From UBA2199 sp964628035 (lineage in GTDB: Bacteria; Acidobacteriota; Aminicenantia; UBA2199): 64,000 nucleotides of DNA. Location: contig CAZVPI010000011.1 in the NCBI GenBank assembly GCA_964628035.1, forward strand, positions 27,196 to 91,195. The letters run 5' to 3'. Shown in pieces: positions 34,962 to 41,411 of this stretch (within the stretch, counting starts at the first letter, position 1; each line of letters starts with the position of its first letter). The notes below the pieces were generated by a model that made no database searches, had not been told where the DNA came from, and saw only the letters and a program-made list of their open reading frames with translations. The translations under genes and the position numbers were made by a program.

Positions 34962-36517
34962 GGTGCCCCCTTCGGTCCCTTGACCTTGTAGACTTTCAAC
35001 GGCGTGGAAATGCCGGGCAGTTTCTTTTCTCCCAGAAGCTCGAAGTGGAAGCGCCCGCGCGCGGCCATGTACGTGCCCTCCGAGACCGCGATCTCGTCGC
35101 AGCCGGCCACCGTCGACTCCAGGCGCGAGGCGATGTTGACCGTGTTGCCCAGCACGGTGAAATCCAGGCGCCGGGGCGAGCCGAAGTCGCCGGAGATCAG
35201 CTTGCCCGAATGGATGCCGATGCGCACCTGCACGCGGTCGGCGGCGGCCGCCTGGCGGTTGAGCTCGCCCAGCCGGTCCATCATCTCCAGGGCGGCGACG
35301 ATGGCCCGCTCGGCGTGGTCCCCGCACTCGAGGGGCACGCCGAACACGGCCATGATGGCGTCGCCGATGAACTTGTCCAGCGTGCCGTTGTGGCGGAAGA
35401 TGATCTCGGTCATCTCGGTGAAGAAATTGTTCAGGAACATGCCGACGGCGATGGGCGTCATGGCCTCGGCGCGCGAGGTGAAGCCGACGATGTCCAGGAA
35501 GAGCACCGTGGCCTCCGACTCGCGGTAGGGCATGAGCTCGCCGGTGTTGCTGTCCTGGAACTCCAGCAGCCGCGAGACCACCGCCGGCGAGTGGTAGCGC
35601 TCCAGGCGGGCGCGCAGGCGCCGCTCGCGGTTCAGCTTGTCCAGGCTGTTGGCGCCCTCGATGGCGAAGCCGGCGAAGTTGGCGATGATCGACATGACCT
35701 CCAGGTCCTTCTCGCCGAACACCTGGGTGGCGCTCGATGTGTCCACGTACAGGAGGCCGTAGATGCACTCCTTGGTCCAGATCGGCACCGAGATCGCCGA
35801 GGTGATGCCGTACATGATGATGCTGTTGGAACTGTCGAAGCGCTCGTCGTTCATGGCGTTCGACGACAGGATGGCCACCTTCTCATGGATGGCCTTCAGG
35901 GCGATGGTCTTGGAGATGCGCACGACGTCGTCCTCCTGCCGGTGCTGCGCCACCGAGTACTTGAGGCGCACGTCGTTCTGCTTCTCGTCATAATAGAAAA
36001 TGTAGATCTTTTCCGGATGCACGAACTGGAAGATCAGGTCGCCCAGCTTGTGAAAGCTCTCGTCGATGTCCTGGGAGGCGATCAGGCTCTTGCCCAGCGC
36101 CGTCAGCGAGGCCAGGAAGCTCGGTTCCTCGCTCTTGCGCCGCGCCTTCTTCTCCGCCGGCATCAGCTCCTGCAGCGGCACCATCATGGAGATGCGCTGG
36201 TCATCGGTGTCGCGGTAGCTCTCGCGGCGGTCGACGGCCTGGTAGCCGAGCACGGTGCGGCCGATGGTGATCTTGTCCCCCACCTCGAGCGCCTTCGCCT
36301 GCACGCGGCGGCCGTTGACGTAGCAGCCGTTGGTGCTGTTCAGGTCGAGGAGCTTGAAGCCCTTGGCGGTGCGCTGCAGGCGGCAGTGCTGCCGCGAGAC
36401 CGTGTTGTCCTTCAGCTCGATGTCGTTGTCGGGCAGCTTGCCGATGACCACCGAGTCCTTGGTCAGGTAGAAGACCCGCATCTCGTCGTCGACCAGATAT
36501 TCTAGCTTGTAGTCCAT
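34958..36517 (-). CDS. FHA-GAF-class III adenylate/guanylate cyclase
   Basis: A 519-residue signalling protein. An FHA domain (about 20-95: GKLPDNDIELKDNTVSRQHC) binds phosphothreonine peptides, a GAF-like domain (about 145-320) senses a ligand, and a class III cyclase domain (about 335-519) follows. Catalytic residues are intact: metal aspartates in LFLDIVGFT and GDAIMAVFG, adenine-specifying lysine in LDKFIGDA and aspartate in LDFTVLGNTVNIASRLE. It should therefore make cAMP. The start overlaps gpsA by 16 bases. The cNMP-binding protein at 6324-6878 is a possible receiver. Confidence 0.9.
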   Translation of the reverse strand: MDYKLEYLVDDEMRVFYLTKDSVVIGKLPDNDIELKDNTVSRQHCRLQRTAKGFKLLDLNSTNGCYVNGRRVQAKALEVGDKITIGRTVLGYQAVDRRESYRDTDDQRISMMVPLQELMPAEKKARRKSEEPSFLASLTALGKSLIASQDIDESFHKLGDLIFQFVHPEKIYIFYYDEKQNDVRLKYSVAQHRQEDDVVRISKTIALKAIHEKVAILSSNAMNDERFDSSNSIIMYGITSAISVPIWTKECIYGLLYVDTSSATQVFGEKDLEVMSIIANFAGFAIEGANSLDKLNRERRLRARLERYHSPAVVSRLLEFQDSNTGELMPYRESEATVLFLDIVGFTSRAEAMTPIAVGMFLNNFFTEMTEIIFRHNGTLDKFIGDAIMAVFGVPLECGDHAERAIVAALEMMDRLGELNRQAAAADRVQVRIGIHSGKLISGDFGSPRRLDFTVLGNTVNIASRLESTVAGCDEIAVSEGTYMAARGRFHFELLGEKKLPGISTPLKVYKVKGPKGAP

Positions 36518-37512
36518 TCGCTCTTCAGGCTCCTCGTCATCAGCTCGCCGACCGCCGCCGCCGGCTCTTGGCCCTCGAACAGCACCCGGTGCACCTGGCG
36601 GGTGATGGGCATGTCGATCTCCAGCCGCTCGGCCAGGCGGCGCACGGCCCTGGTCGTCTCCACCCCCTCGGCGACCATTGGCGTGGAGCGCTCCACCGCC
36701 TCCAGGGTCTCGCCCAGGGCGATGCGCCGGCCCAGCTGGAAGTTGCGCGACAGGGTGCCGAAGCAGGTCAGCATCAGGTCGCCGATGCCGCCCAGCCCCC
36801 AGAAGGTCTCGCTGCGCCCGCCGAGGCGCACCCCCAGGCGCGAGATCTCCATGTTGGCCCGCGTGACCATGGAGGCCGTGGTGTTGAAGCCGAAGCCCAA
36901 GCCGCTGATCATGCCCGAGGCGATGGCCATCACGTTCTTCAGCGAGCCGGCCACCTCCAGGCCGCGCAGGTCGCCGCTGCGGTAGATGCGCAGGACCGGC
37001 GAGGAGAATTCCTCCTGGACGCGGGCCAGCAGCACGCCGTTCTCCGAGGCGGCGGCGACGGCGGTGGGATGGTTGGCGGCGAGCTCGCGGGCGAAGGAGG
37101 GGCCCGAGAGCGTCAGCCACTGTTGCGCCGCGCCGGCGCCGAGCACGTCGGCGGCGACCTGGGAGAGGGTCTTGAGCGAGTCGGACTCGAAGCCCTTCGA
37201 CAGGTTGACCAGGGAGTGGCCGGGACGCAGCCCCGGCGCCAGACGCTGCAGGACCGAACGCATGTACTTCGACGGAACGGCCAGGACCAGGGTCTCGGCC
37301 TCGGCCGCCGCGTCCTCCAGGTCGGCGCGGACCCCCAGCGCCGGGCTCAATTCGATTCCCGGGAGAAAGACGCGGTTTTCACGGCCGGCGCGGATGGCGG
37401 ACAGCACCTCCTCCTCCCGCGCCCAAAGCCAGACCTCGCGCCCGCGGCGGGCCAGGTAGTCGGCGAAGGCCGTGCCCCAGGAGCCGCCGCCGACGACCAG
37501 AATCCTACTCAT
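36502..37512 (-). CDS. gpsA: Glycerol-3-phosphate dehydrogenase [NAD(P)+]
   Basis: A 336-residue enzyme reducing dihydroxyacetone phosphate to sn-glycerol-3-phosphate for phospholipids. The NAD-binding VVGGGSWGTAFADYLARRG starts at residue 6, and the catalytic lysine lies in AGSLKNVMAIASG near residue 192. GLGGIGDLMLTCFG near 245 is also diagnostic. The start overlaps plsY by eight bases, so the lipid precursor and its acylation are co-expressed. Confidence 0.94.
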   Translation of the reverse strand: MSRILVVGGGSWGTAFADYLARRGREVWLWAREEEVLSAIRAGRENRVFLPGIELSPALGVRADLEDAAAEAETLVLAVPSKYMRSVLQRLAPGLRPGHSLVNLSKGFESDSLKTLSQVAADVLGAGAAQQWLTLSGPSFARELAANHPTAVAAASENGVLLARVQEEFSSPVLRIYRSGDLRGLEVAGSLKNVMAIASGMISGLGFGFNTTASMVTRANMEISRLGVRLGGRSETFWGLGGIGDLMLTCFGTLSRNFQLGRRIALGETLEAVERSTPMVAEGVETTRAVRRLAERLEIDMPITRQVHRVLFEGQEPAAAVGELMTRSLKSEWTTS

Positions 37513-38104
37513 GCTTGCGGAAGGCGAATTTCCTCTCGCTGCCGCCGAGGAGGCGCTGGACGTTGCCGCGGTGGCGCCAGGCGATCAGCAGCAGCATGGC
37601 CAGCGCCACCATCGCCGCCTCCGCCGTCCGGGTGAACAGGACGCAGAAAAACAGCGCCGTCGTCCCCAGCAGCGAGCCCAGGGAGACATAACGGGTCAGG
37701 GACAGGACGGCGAAGAAGACAACCAGGAAAACCAGCAGCGCCGGGAAGTGGAAGACCAGGAAGACGCCGACCAGGGCGGCCACCCCCTTGCCGCCGCGGA
37801 AGCGGAGGAACACGGGAAAGACGTGGCCCAGCAGCACGGCCAGCCCTCCCAACAGCACGAACCAGGGCCATTCGAAGTGCTGGCGGCCGTAGACGATGGG
37901 CAGCGCCCCCTTCAGGATGTCGAGCGCCAAGGTGGCCAGACCGGCCAACTTGCCCTTGCTGCGCAGCACGTTGGTGGCGCCGATGTTGCCGCTGCCGCTG
38001 GCGCGGATGTCCTTGCCCTCGCTGAGGAAGACAATGAGATACCCGAAGGGAATGGAACCCAGCAGGTACGAGAAGAGAAGATAAAGGATTTCGTGGCTAG
38101 ACAA
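37505..38104 (-). CDS. plsY: Acyl-phosphate:glycerol-3-phosphate acyltransferase
   Basis: A 199-residue integral membrane acyltransferase with about five helices. It has the three PlsY motifs: SIPFGYL near residue 17, GSGNIGATNVLR near residue 37, and FRGGKGVA near residue 102. It makes lysophosphatidic acid, which PlsC (10195-10977) can acylate further. It appears to start at a TTG seven bases after GGAG, overlapping the thpR stop. Confidence 0.92.
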   Translation of the reverse strand: MSSHEILYLLFSYLLGSIPFGYLIVFLSEGKDIRASGSGNIGATNVLRSKGKLAGLATLALDILKGALPIVYGRQHFEWPWFVLLGGLAVLLGHVFPVFLRFRGGKGVAALVGVFLVFHFPALLVFLVVFFAVLSLTRYVSLGSLLGTTALFFCVLFTRTAEAAMVALAMLLLIAWRHRGNVQRLLGGSERKFAFRKHE

Positions 38105-38660
38105 GGGCGATCTCCTTCAGGACGCTGTAGAACGGCCGCTCGCGGGTCAGGCGGCTTGCATAAAGCCGATAGCGGTCCACCTCCCATTCGCCGAAGAACG
38201 TCTCGCCGGCGTCGCGCAGCCGCGCCGCGATCCCCTTGAACGGAGATGCGCCCTGCCCGCGCGGCGGCAATGCCTTGCCGCGGCCGAGGGTGACATGGGG
38301 GTGGAAGGGGCGTTGCTCGCGGGCGACGCCAAGGGGTTCCAGGGCGTCCTCGACGGCCACGAACAGGGCCGCGAGCGACGGGTTGGCCTCGACTCCGGCC
38401 CAGAAGACGCGCAGCGGGCCGCCGGCCGGGAACGTGCCGAAGCCGCGCAGGCGCAGGTGGAAGCGGGCGGCGACGGGAAGGGCCGCGGCGATGCGCTGCG
38501 CCTGCGTGTCGCTTGCCTCGCCGATGAACTTCAGGGTCAGGTGGATGTTGTCCTCCTCGGTCCAACGCATCGGGGCTCCGGCCCGGCGGAAAGGCCGCAG
38601 CGCCTCGAGGATCCTCGCTTTGGCCTCCTCGGCCAGGGCGATGCCCGTGAACAGTCTCAT
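38097..38660 (-). CDS. thpR: RNA 2',3'-cyclic phosphodiesterase (2'-5' RNA ligase family)
   Basis: A 187-residue two-histidine phosphoesterase. The HxTx motifs are HLTLKFIGE near residue 44 and HPHVTLGRG near residue 126, matching the LigT/ThpR family that hydrolyses 2',3'-cyclic phosphate RNA ends. The ATG at 38660 is chosen because the ATG at 38669 falls inside the -10. The promoter then gives a leaderless mRNA heading the operon thpR-plsY-gpsA-cyclase-TPR. Confidence 0.9.
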   Translation of the reverse strand: MRLFTGIALAEEAKARILEALRPFRRAGAPMRWTEEDNIHLTLKFIGEASDTQAQRIAAALPVAARFHLRLRGFGTFPAGGPLRVFWAGVEANPSLAALFVAVEDALEPLGVAREQRPFHPHVTLGRGKALPPRGQGASPFKGIAARLRDAGETFFGEWEVDRYRLYASRLTRERPFYSVLKEIALV

Positions 38661-38667
38661 CGCCGTC

Positions 38668-38696
38668 ATTATAGAGGAACCGTTGCCGCGAGTAAA
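38668..38696 (-). promoter_or_regulatory. Promoter of the thpR-plsY-gpsA operon, leaderless
   Basis: Minus strand TTTACT (38696-38691), 17-base spacer, consensus TATAAT (38673-38668), then seven bases to the ATG at 38660. No Shine-Dalgarno. Confidence 0.7.
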
Positions 38697-38712
38697 GGGC
38701 CGGCGCGGCGGC

Positions 38713-38742
38713 TTGAGATGGATCCCGCCGATGTCATATACA
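38713..38742 (+). promoter_or_regulatory. Promoter of the first SPNGGE-domain gene
   Basis: TTGAGA (38713-38718), 18-base spacer, TATACA (38737-38742). The ribosome site AAAGGAG follows before the ATG at 38761. Confidence 0.45.
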
Positions 38743-38760
38743 GAAGCGAAAGGAGAAGCC

Positions 38761-39477
38761 ATGAAAACACGCATCGTCCTGTTCTTGCTTGTTGCCGCCC
38801 TGGGTGCGCCGGGGCTGGCGGCCGAGATCCCGCAGGCCATCGTGCTCTCGCCCAACGGCGGCGAGAGCCTCCTGCGCGGCTCGGAAGCCGTGATCACCTG
38901 GAGCTGCAGCCATTGCCCGCCCGGCGCCAACCTGGTCGTGGAGGTCTTCAACACCCTGCATGCCGGGCCCGGCTACTCGGGCCAGGTCAGCCCGGCCGGA
39001 GTGCCCATGAGCCAGGGGTTCTTCAAGTGGTCGGCGGTGGGCAAACTGGCCGACGGCAGCTGGCTGGTTCCCGGCCCGGGTTACAAGATCCACCTGGAGG
39101 CGATCGACGGCTCCGATGCCAGCGACGCCACCTTCTCGATCGTCGAGCTGAAGATCCCGAAAATCGCCATTCCCCGCCTCGCCGTGCGCCGGCTCTCCTT
39201 ATGCCCGGAATGCGTGCGCATCGACCTCCGCGGGCTGCGGGAGGAGTTCAAGGGCATCCCGGTCGCCTATCGCGTCGCCCTGTATGGCAACGGCAGGCAG
39301 GTGACCGAGCTGGGGCTGTTCGGCGGCGGCCAGCGCGGGGGCGATTTCCTCGAGACCAAGCTCGCCCAGGCGCCGCCGGCCCAGGGCAGGAGGATCCGCC
39401 CGCGCTTCGAGTTGCGGCTGTTCGATCTCCAGGGCCGGCTGCTCCAGTCCCGGGAGATCCGCTTGGACTGGCTTTGA
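38761..39477 (+). CDS. Secreted protein with a Kre9/KNH-like SPNGGE domain
   Basis: A 238-residue protein with a cleavable signal peptide (about 1-20, ending GLAA). A beta-sandwich domain with LSPNGGESLLRGSEAVITW near residue 29 is typical of the Kre9/KNH 'Ser-Thr-rich' domain found in bacterial surface proteins. Tandem cysteines appear at CSHCPPG and later CPEC. The C-terminal half (about 130-238) is another beta-rich domain of unknown type. The exact function is unknown. A paralogue follows immediately and a third lies at 46564-48168. Confidence 0.75.
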   Translation: MKTRIVLFLLVAALGAPGLAAEIPQAIVLSPNGGESLLRGSEAVITWSCSHCPPGANLVVEVFNTLHAGPGYSGQVSPAGVPMSQGFFKWSAVGKLADGSWLVPGPGYKIHLEAIDGSDASDATFSIVELKIPKIAIPRLAVRRLSLCPECVRIDLRGLREEFKGIPVAYRVALYGNGRQVTELGLFGGGQRGGDFLETKLAQAPPAQGRRIRPRFELRLFDLQGRLLQSREIRLDWL

Positions 39478-39504
39478 GACAAACGCGGGCGCTTGATATA
39501 TAAT
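39474..39504 (+). promoter_or_regulatory. Promoter of the second SPNGGE-domain gene
   Basis: TTGAGA (39474-39479, overlapping the upstream stop codon), 19-base spacer, TATAAT (39499-39504). The AAGGAGGA ribosome site follows. Confidence 0.45.
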
Positions 39505-39523
39505 GGACGAACAAGGAGGAAAC

Positions 39524-40297
39524 ATGAAGAAAACGATCCTTTTGGCACTGTGGCTGATGTTCGCGATAAGCGGCGCCTTCGCCCAGAAAGTGACCCTGAT
39601 CGCGCCCAACGGCGGCGAGACGCTGGTCAGCGGCACGCCCATGGCCATCACCTGGTCGTACTCCGGCATGAGCGGCAACGAACAGGTCCTCATCGCCCTG
39701 GAGGGGGCGGCCGATTACGGGCCGATCGCCTATGGCAAGCTCTCCCAGGGCTCGCACTCCTGGCTGGCCGGGCAGAAGATGGACGGGTCGTTCGCCAAGC
39801 CGGCCAGCGACTACCGCATCGTGATCGAGGTCCGCGACGGCAATGACGTCTACGACGTGACCGACGCCCCCTTCGCCATCGCCCCGCCCTCATCCATCGT
39901 CTCGCTGATGTCGCCCAACGGCGGCGAAACGCTGGAGAAGGGGAGCGACTTCGACATCAACTGGGCGTGCGCCGGCAGCGGCGGCTATGTCACCCTGACC
40001 CTGTTCAGGGACAACCAGCCTCTGGGAGCGATCGCCGAGAACCTTCCCGCCGCCGCCCTGCGCTACACCTGGCGCGTCGGCACGCCGCTGAAAAACAATG
40101 TCCCCTACCCGCCGGGCAACACCTACAGCATCCAGGTCCATTGGCAGGAGCAGCCTCTGGCCGAGGCCGCCCGCGCCGCCAAGGCGGAAGCCGTCGTCGG
40201 GGCGAGCAAGACCGAGGACAACAGCGACGGCCTGTTCACCATCAGCCTGGGCCGGGAAAAGAGGCCCGATCCCAAAATGCGGGAGCGCGAGGGCTGA
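39524..40297 (+). CDS. Secreted protein with two Kre9/KNH-like SPNGGE domains
   Basis: A 257-residue exported protein (signal about 1-20, ending GAFAQ) with two tandem beta-sandwich domains. The first begins IAPNGGETLVSGTPMAITW near residue 25 and the second MSPNGGETLEKGSDFDINW near residue 125. A charged, disordered tail ends the protein. The domains are thought to aid surface binding or adhesion, but nothing here shows a ligand. It is probably part of a local duplication with the preceding gene. Confidence 0.75.
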   Translation: MKKTILLALWLMFAISGAFAQKVTLIAPNGGETLVSGTPMAITWSYSGMSGNEQVLIALEGAADYGPIAYGKLSQGSHSWLAGQKMDGSFAKPASDYRIVIEVRDGNDVYDVTDAPFAIAPPSSIVSLMSPNGGETLEKGSDFDINWACAGSGGYVTLTLFRDNQPLGAIAENLPAAALRYTWRVGTPLKNNVPYPPGNTYSIQVHWQEQPLAEAARAAKAEAVVGASKTEDNSDGLFTISLGREKRPDPKMREREG

Positions 40298-40318
40298 TCC
40301 GATCGGGTTCCGGCCCGG

Positions 40319-40357
40319 TTGACTCTGCGGGGCATCTATAATAAAATTGGATGCCCC
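40319..40357 (+). promoter_or_regulatory. Promoter and palindromic operator of the mobB-AOR operon
   Basis: TTGACT (40319-40324), 17-base spacer, TAAAAT (40342-40347). A perfect eight-base inverted repeat, GGGGCATC (40329-40336) and GATGCCCC (40350-40357), brackets the -10 with 13 bases between and ends exactly at the ATG. It could be a repressor site or an mRNA hairpin over the start. Confidence 0.6.
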
Positions 40358-40843
40358 ATGAAAACCTTTTCGATCGTCGGCTGGTCTGGCAGTGGCAAAA
40401 CCACGCTCATCACCCGCTTGATCGGGCATTTTCGCTCCCGCCGGCGGCGGGTGATCGCCGTCAAGAGCAGCCACGCCGCCTGCACCCTGCAGCCCGAGGG
40501 CAAGGACACGGCCCGCTTCCTCCAGGCCGGGGCCGCCGAGGCGTACTTCCTGGCCGGCGGCGAGCTCCTGCGCATGACACGGATCGCCGATCCGTCGGCG
40601 CTGCTGTCCGAGCTGCAGGCGCGCCTGGGCGACGACGACGTGGTCCTTTTGGAGGGCCTGTCCCCTCCCGGCGTTCCCCGCATCGAAGTCGTTGCCGGGG
40701 AGGAAGGCAGGGGGCTGAAATCGCGCCCGGAGGAGCTGGCCGCCCTGGTGGCCGCCGGCGGGGAGCCGCCGACCCACCGCGTCTTCCACCCCGAGCGCGT
40801 CGAGGAGATCGCCGCGTTTATGGAGGCCTACCATGAAACCTAA
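40358..40843 (+). CDS. mobB: Molybdopterin-guanine dinucleotide biosynthesis adaptor MobB
   Basis: A 161-residue P-loop GTPase-like protein with GWSGSGKTTLITRLIGHF near residue 7, KSSHAA near residue 34 and LLEGLSPPGVPRIEVV near residue 97. MobB family proteins assist nucleotide attachment to molybdopterin. In this setting it more likely serves the tungsten/molybdenum cofactor of the AOR encoded downstream. It overlaps the next small gene by 11 bases. Confidence 0.88.
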   Translation: MKTFSIVGWSGSGKTTLITRLIGHFRSRRRRVIAVKSSHAACTLQPEGKDTARFLQAGAAEAYFLAGGELLRMTRIADPSALLSELQARLGDDDVVLLEGLSPPGVPRIEVVAGEEGRGLKSRPEELAALVAAGGEPPTHRVFHPERVEEIAAFMEAYHET

Positions 40844-40997
40844 GATCGAGCTCCGGGTCAACGGCAGGGTCATCGCCCTGAACCCTTTCGTGCAGAAGAT
40901 CTTCGTCAACCTCATCCTGGCGGCGGTGCAATCCCTGGACAAGATCCCCCAGCCAGCCGAGACGATCGAGATCGCCTTGAAGCGGGAAAATGACTGA
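40833..40997 (+). CDS. 54-residue conserved-looking small protein of the AOR operon
   Basis: The small frame begins MKPKIELRVNGRVIALNPFV and ends in acidic/basic residues (KRENDstop). It has a clear GGAGG ribosome site six bases upstream, overlaps mobB, and lies 18 bases before the ferredoxin gene, so it is very likely translated. The pattern 'beta strand, NPFVQKI, amphipathic helix' resembles short proteins I associate with AOR gene clusters, but I cannot name the family. Possible roles are an AOR assembly or maturation partner. Confidence 0.7.
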   Translation: MKPKIELRVNGRVIALNPFVQKIFVNLILAAVQSLDKIPQPAETIEIALKREND

Positions 40998-41015
40998 GGA
41001 GGTCGCCGTCAAGCC

Positions 41016-41408
41016 ATGAAATACTTGAAGACCATCGCCGAGGAGTGCCTCGGCTGCAACGCCTGCATGACCGCATGCTCCCTGCTCTACTTCAAGGAGG
41101 ACAACCCGGAAAAGTCAGCCATCCAGGTCGGGGAGGCCGAGGGCGGCGGCTACACGCTCAGCGCCTGCAACCAGTGCCAGGCGTGCGTGGCCGAGTGTCC
41201 CACCCAGGCTTTGCTGGTGAACGCGCAGGGCGTGGTCGTGATCAACCGGGCGCTGTGCATCGGCTGCCTGGCCTGCGTCGCCGTCTGCCCCAGCGCCACC
41301 ATGCGCACCTATCCAGGCGGCGTGGTTCCCTTCAAATGCATTGCCTGCGACGCCTGCGTGAAGGTATGCCCGAGCGGGGCGCTGAAGATCGAAATCAAGG
41401 AGGGCTGA
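41016..41408 (+). CDS. Four-cluster ferredoxin, electron-transfer partner of AOR
   Basis: A 130-residue protein with sixteen cysteines in four CxxCxxCxxxC groups (11-14-17-21, 51-54-57-61, 81-84-87-91, 108-111-114-118), enough for four [4Fe-4S] clusters. The plan matches the HycB/DmsB-type subunit of molybdenum and tungsten oxidoreductases. It lies four bases upstream of the AOR gene and should take electrons from it. Confidence 0.92.
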   Translation: MKYLKTIAEECLGCNACMTACSLLYFKEDNPEKSAIQVGEAEGGGYTLSACNQCQACVAECPTQALLVNAQGVVVINRALCIGCLACVAVCPSATMRTYPGGVVPFKCIACDACVKVCPSGALKIEIKEG

Positions 41409-41411
41409 GCC

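Noticed and set aside
34962..35768. Apparent N-terminal extension of the TPR lipoprotein
   Set aside because: It is an alternative frame of the cyclase gene; a lipoprotein signal starts at 34961.
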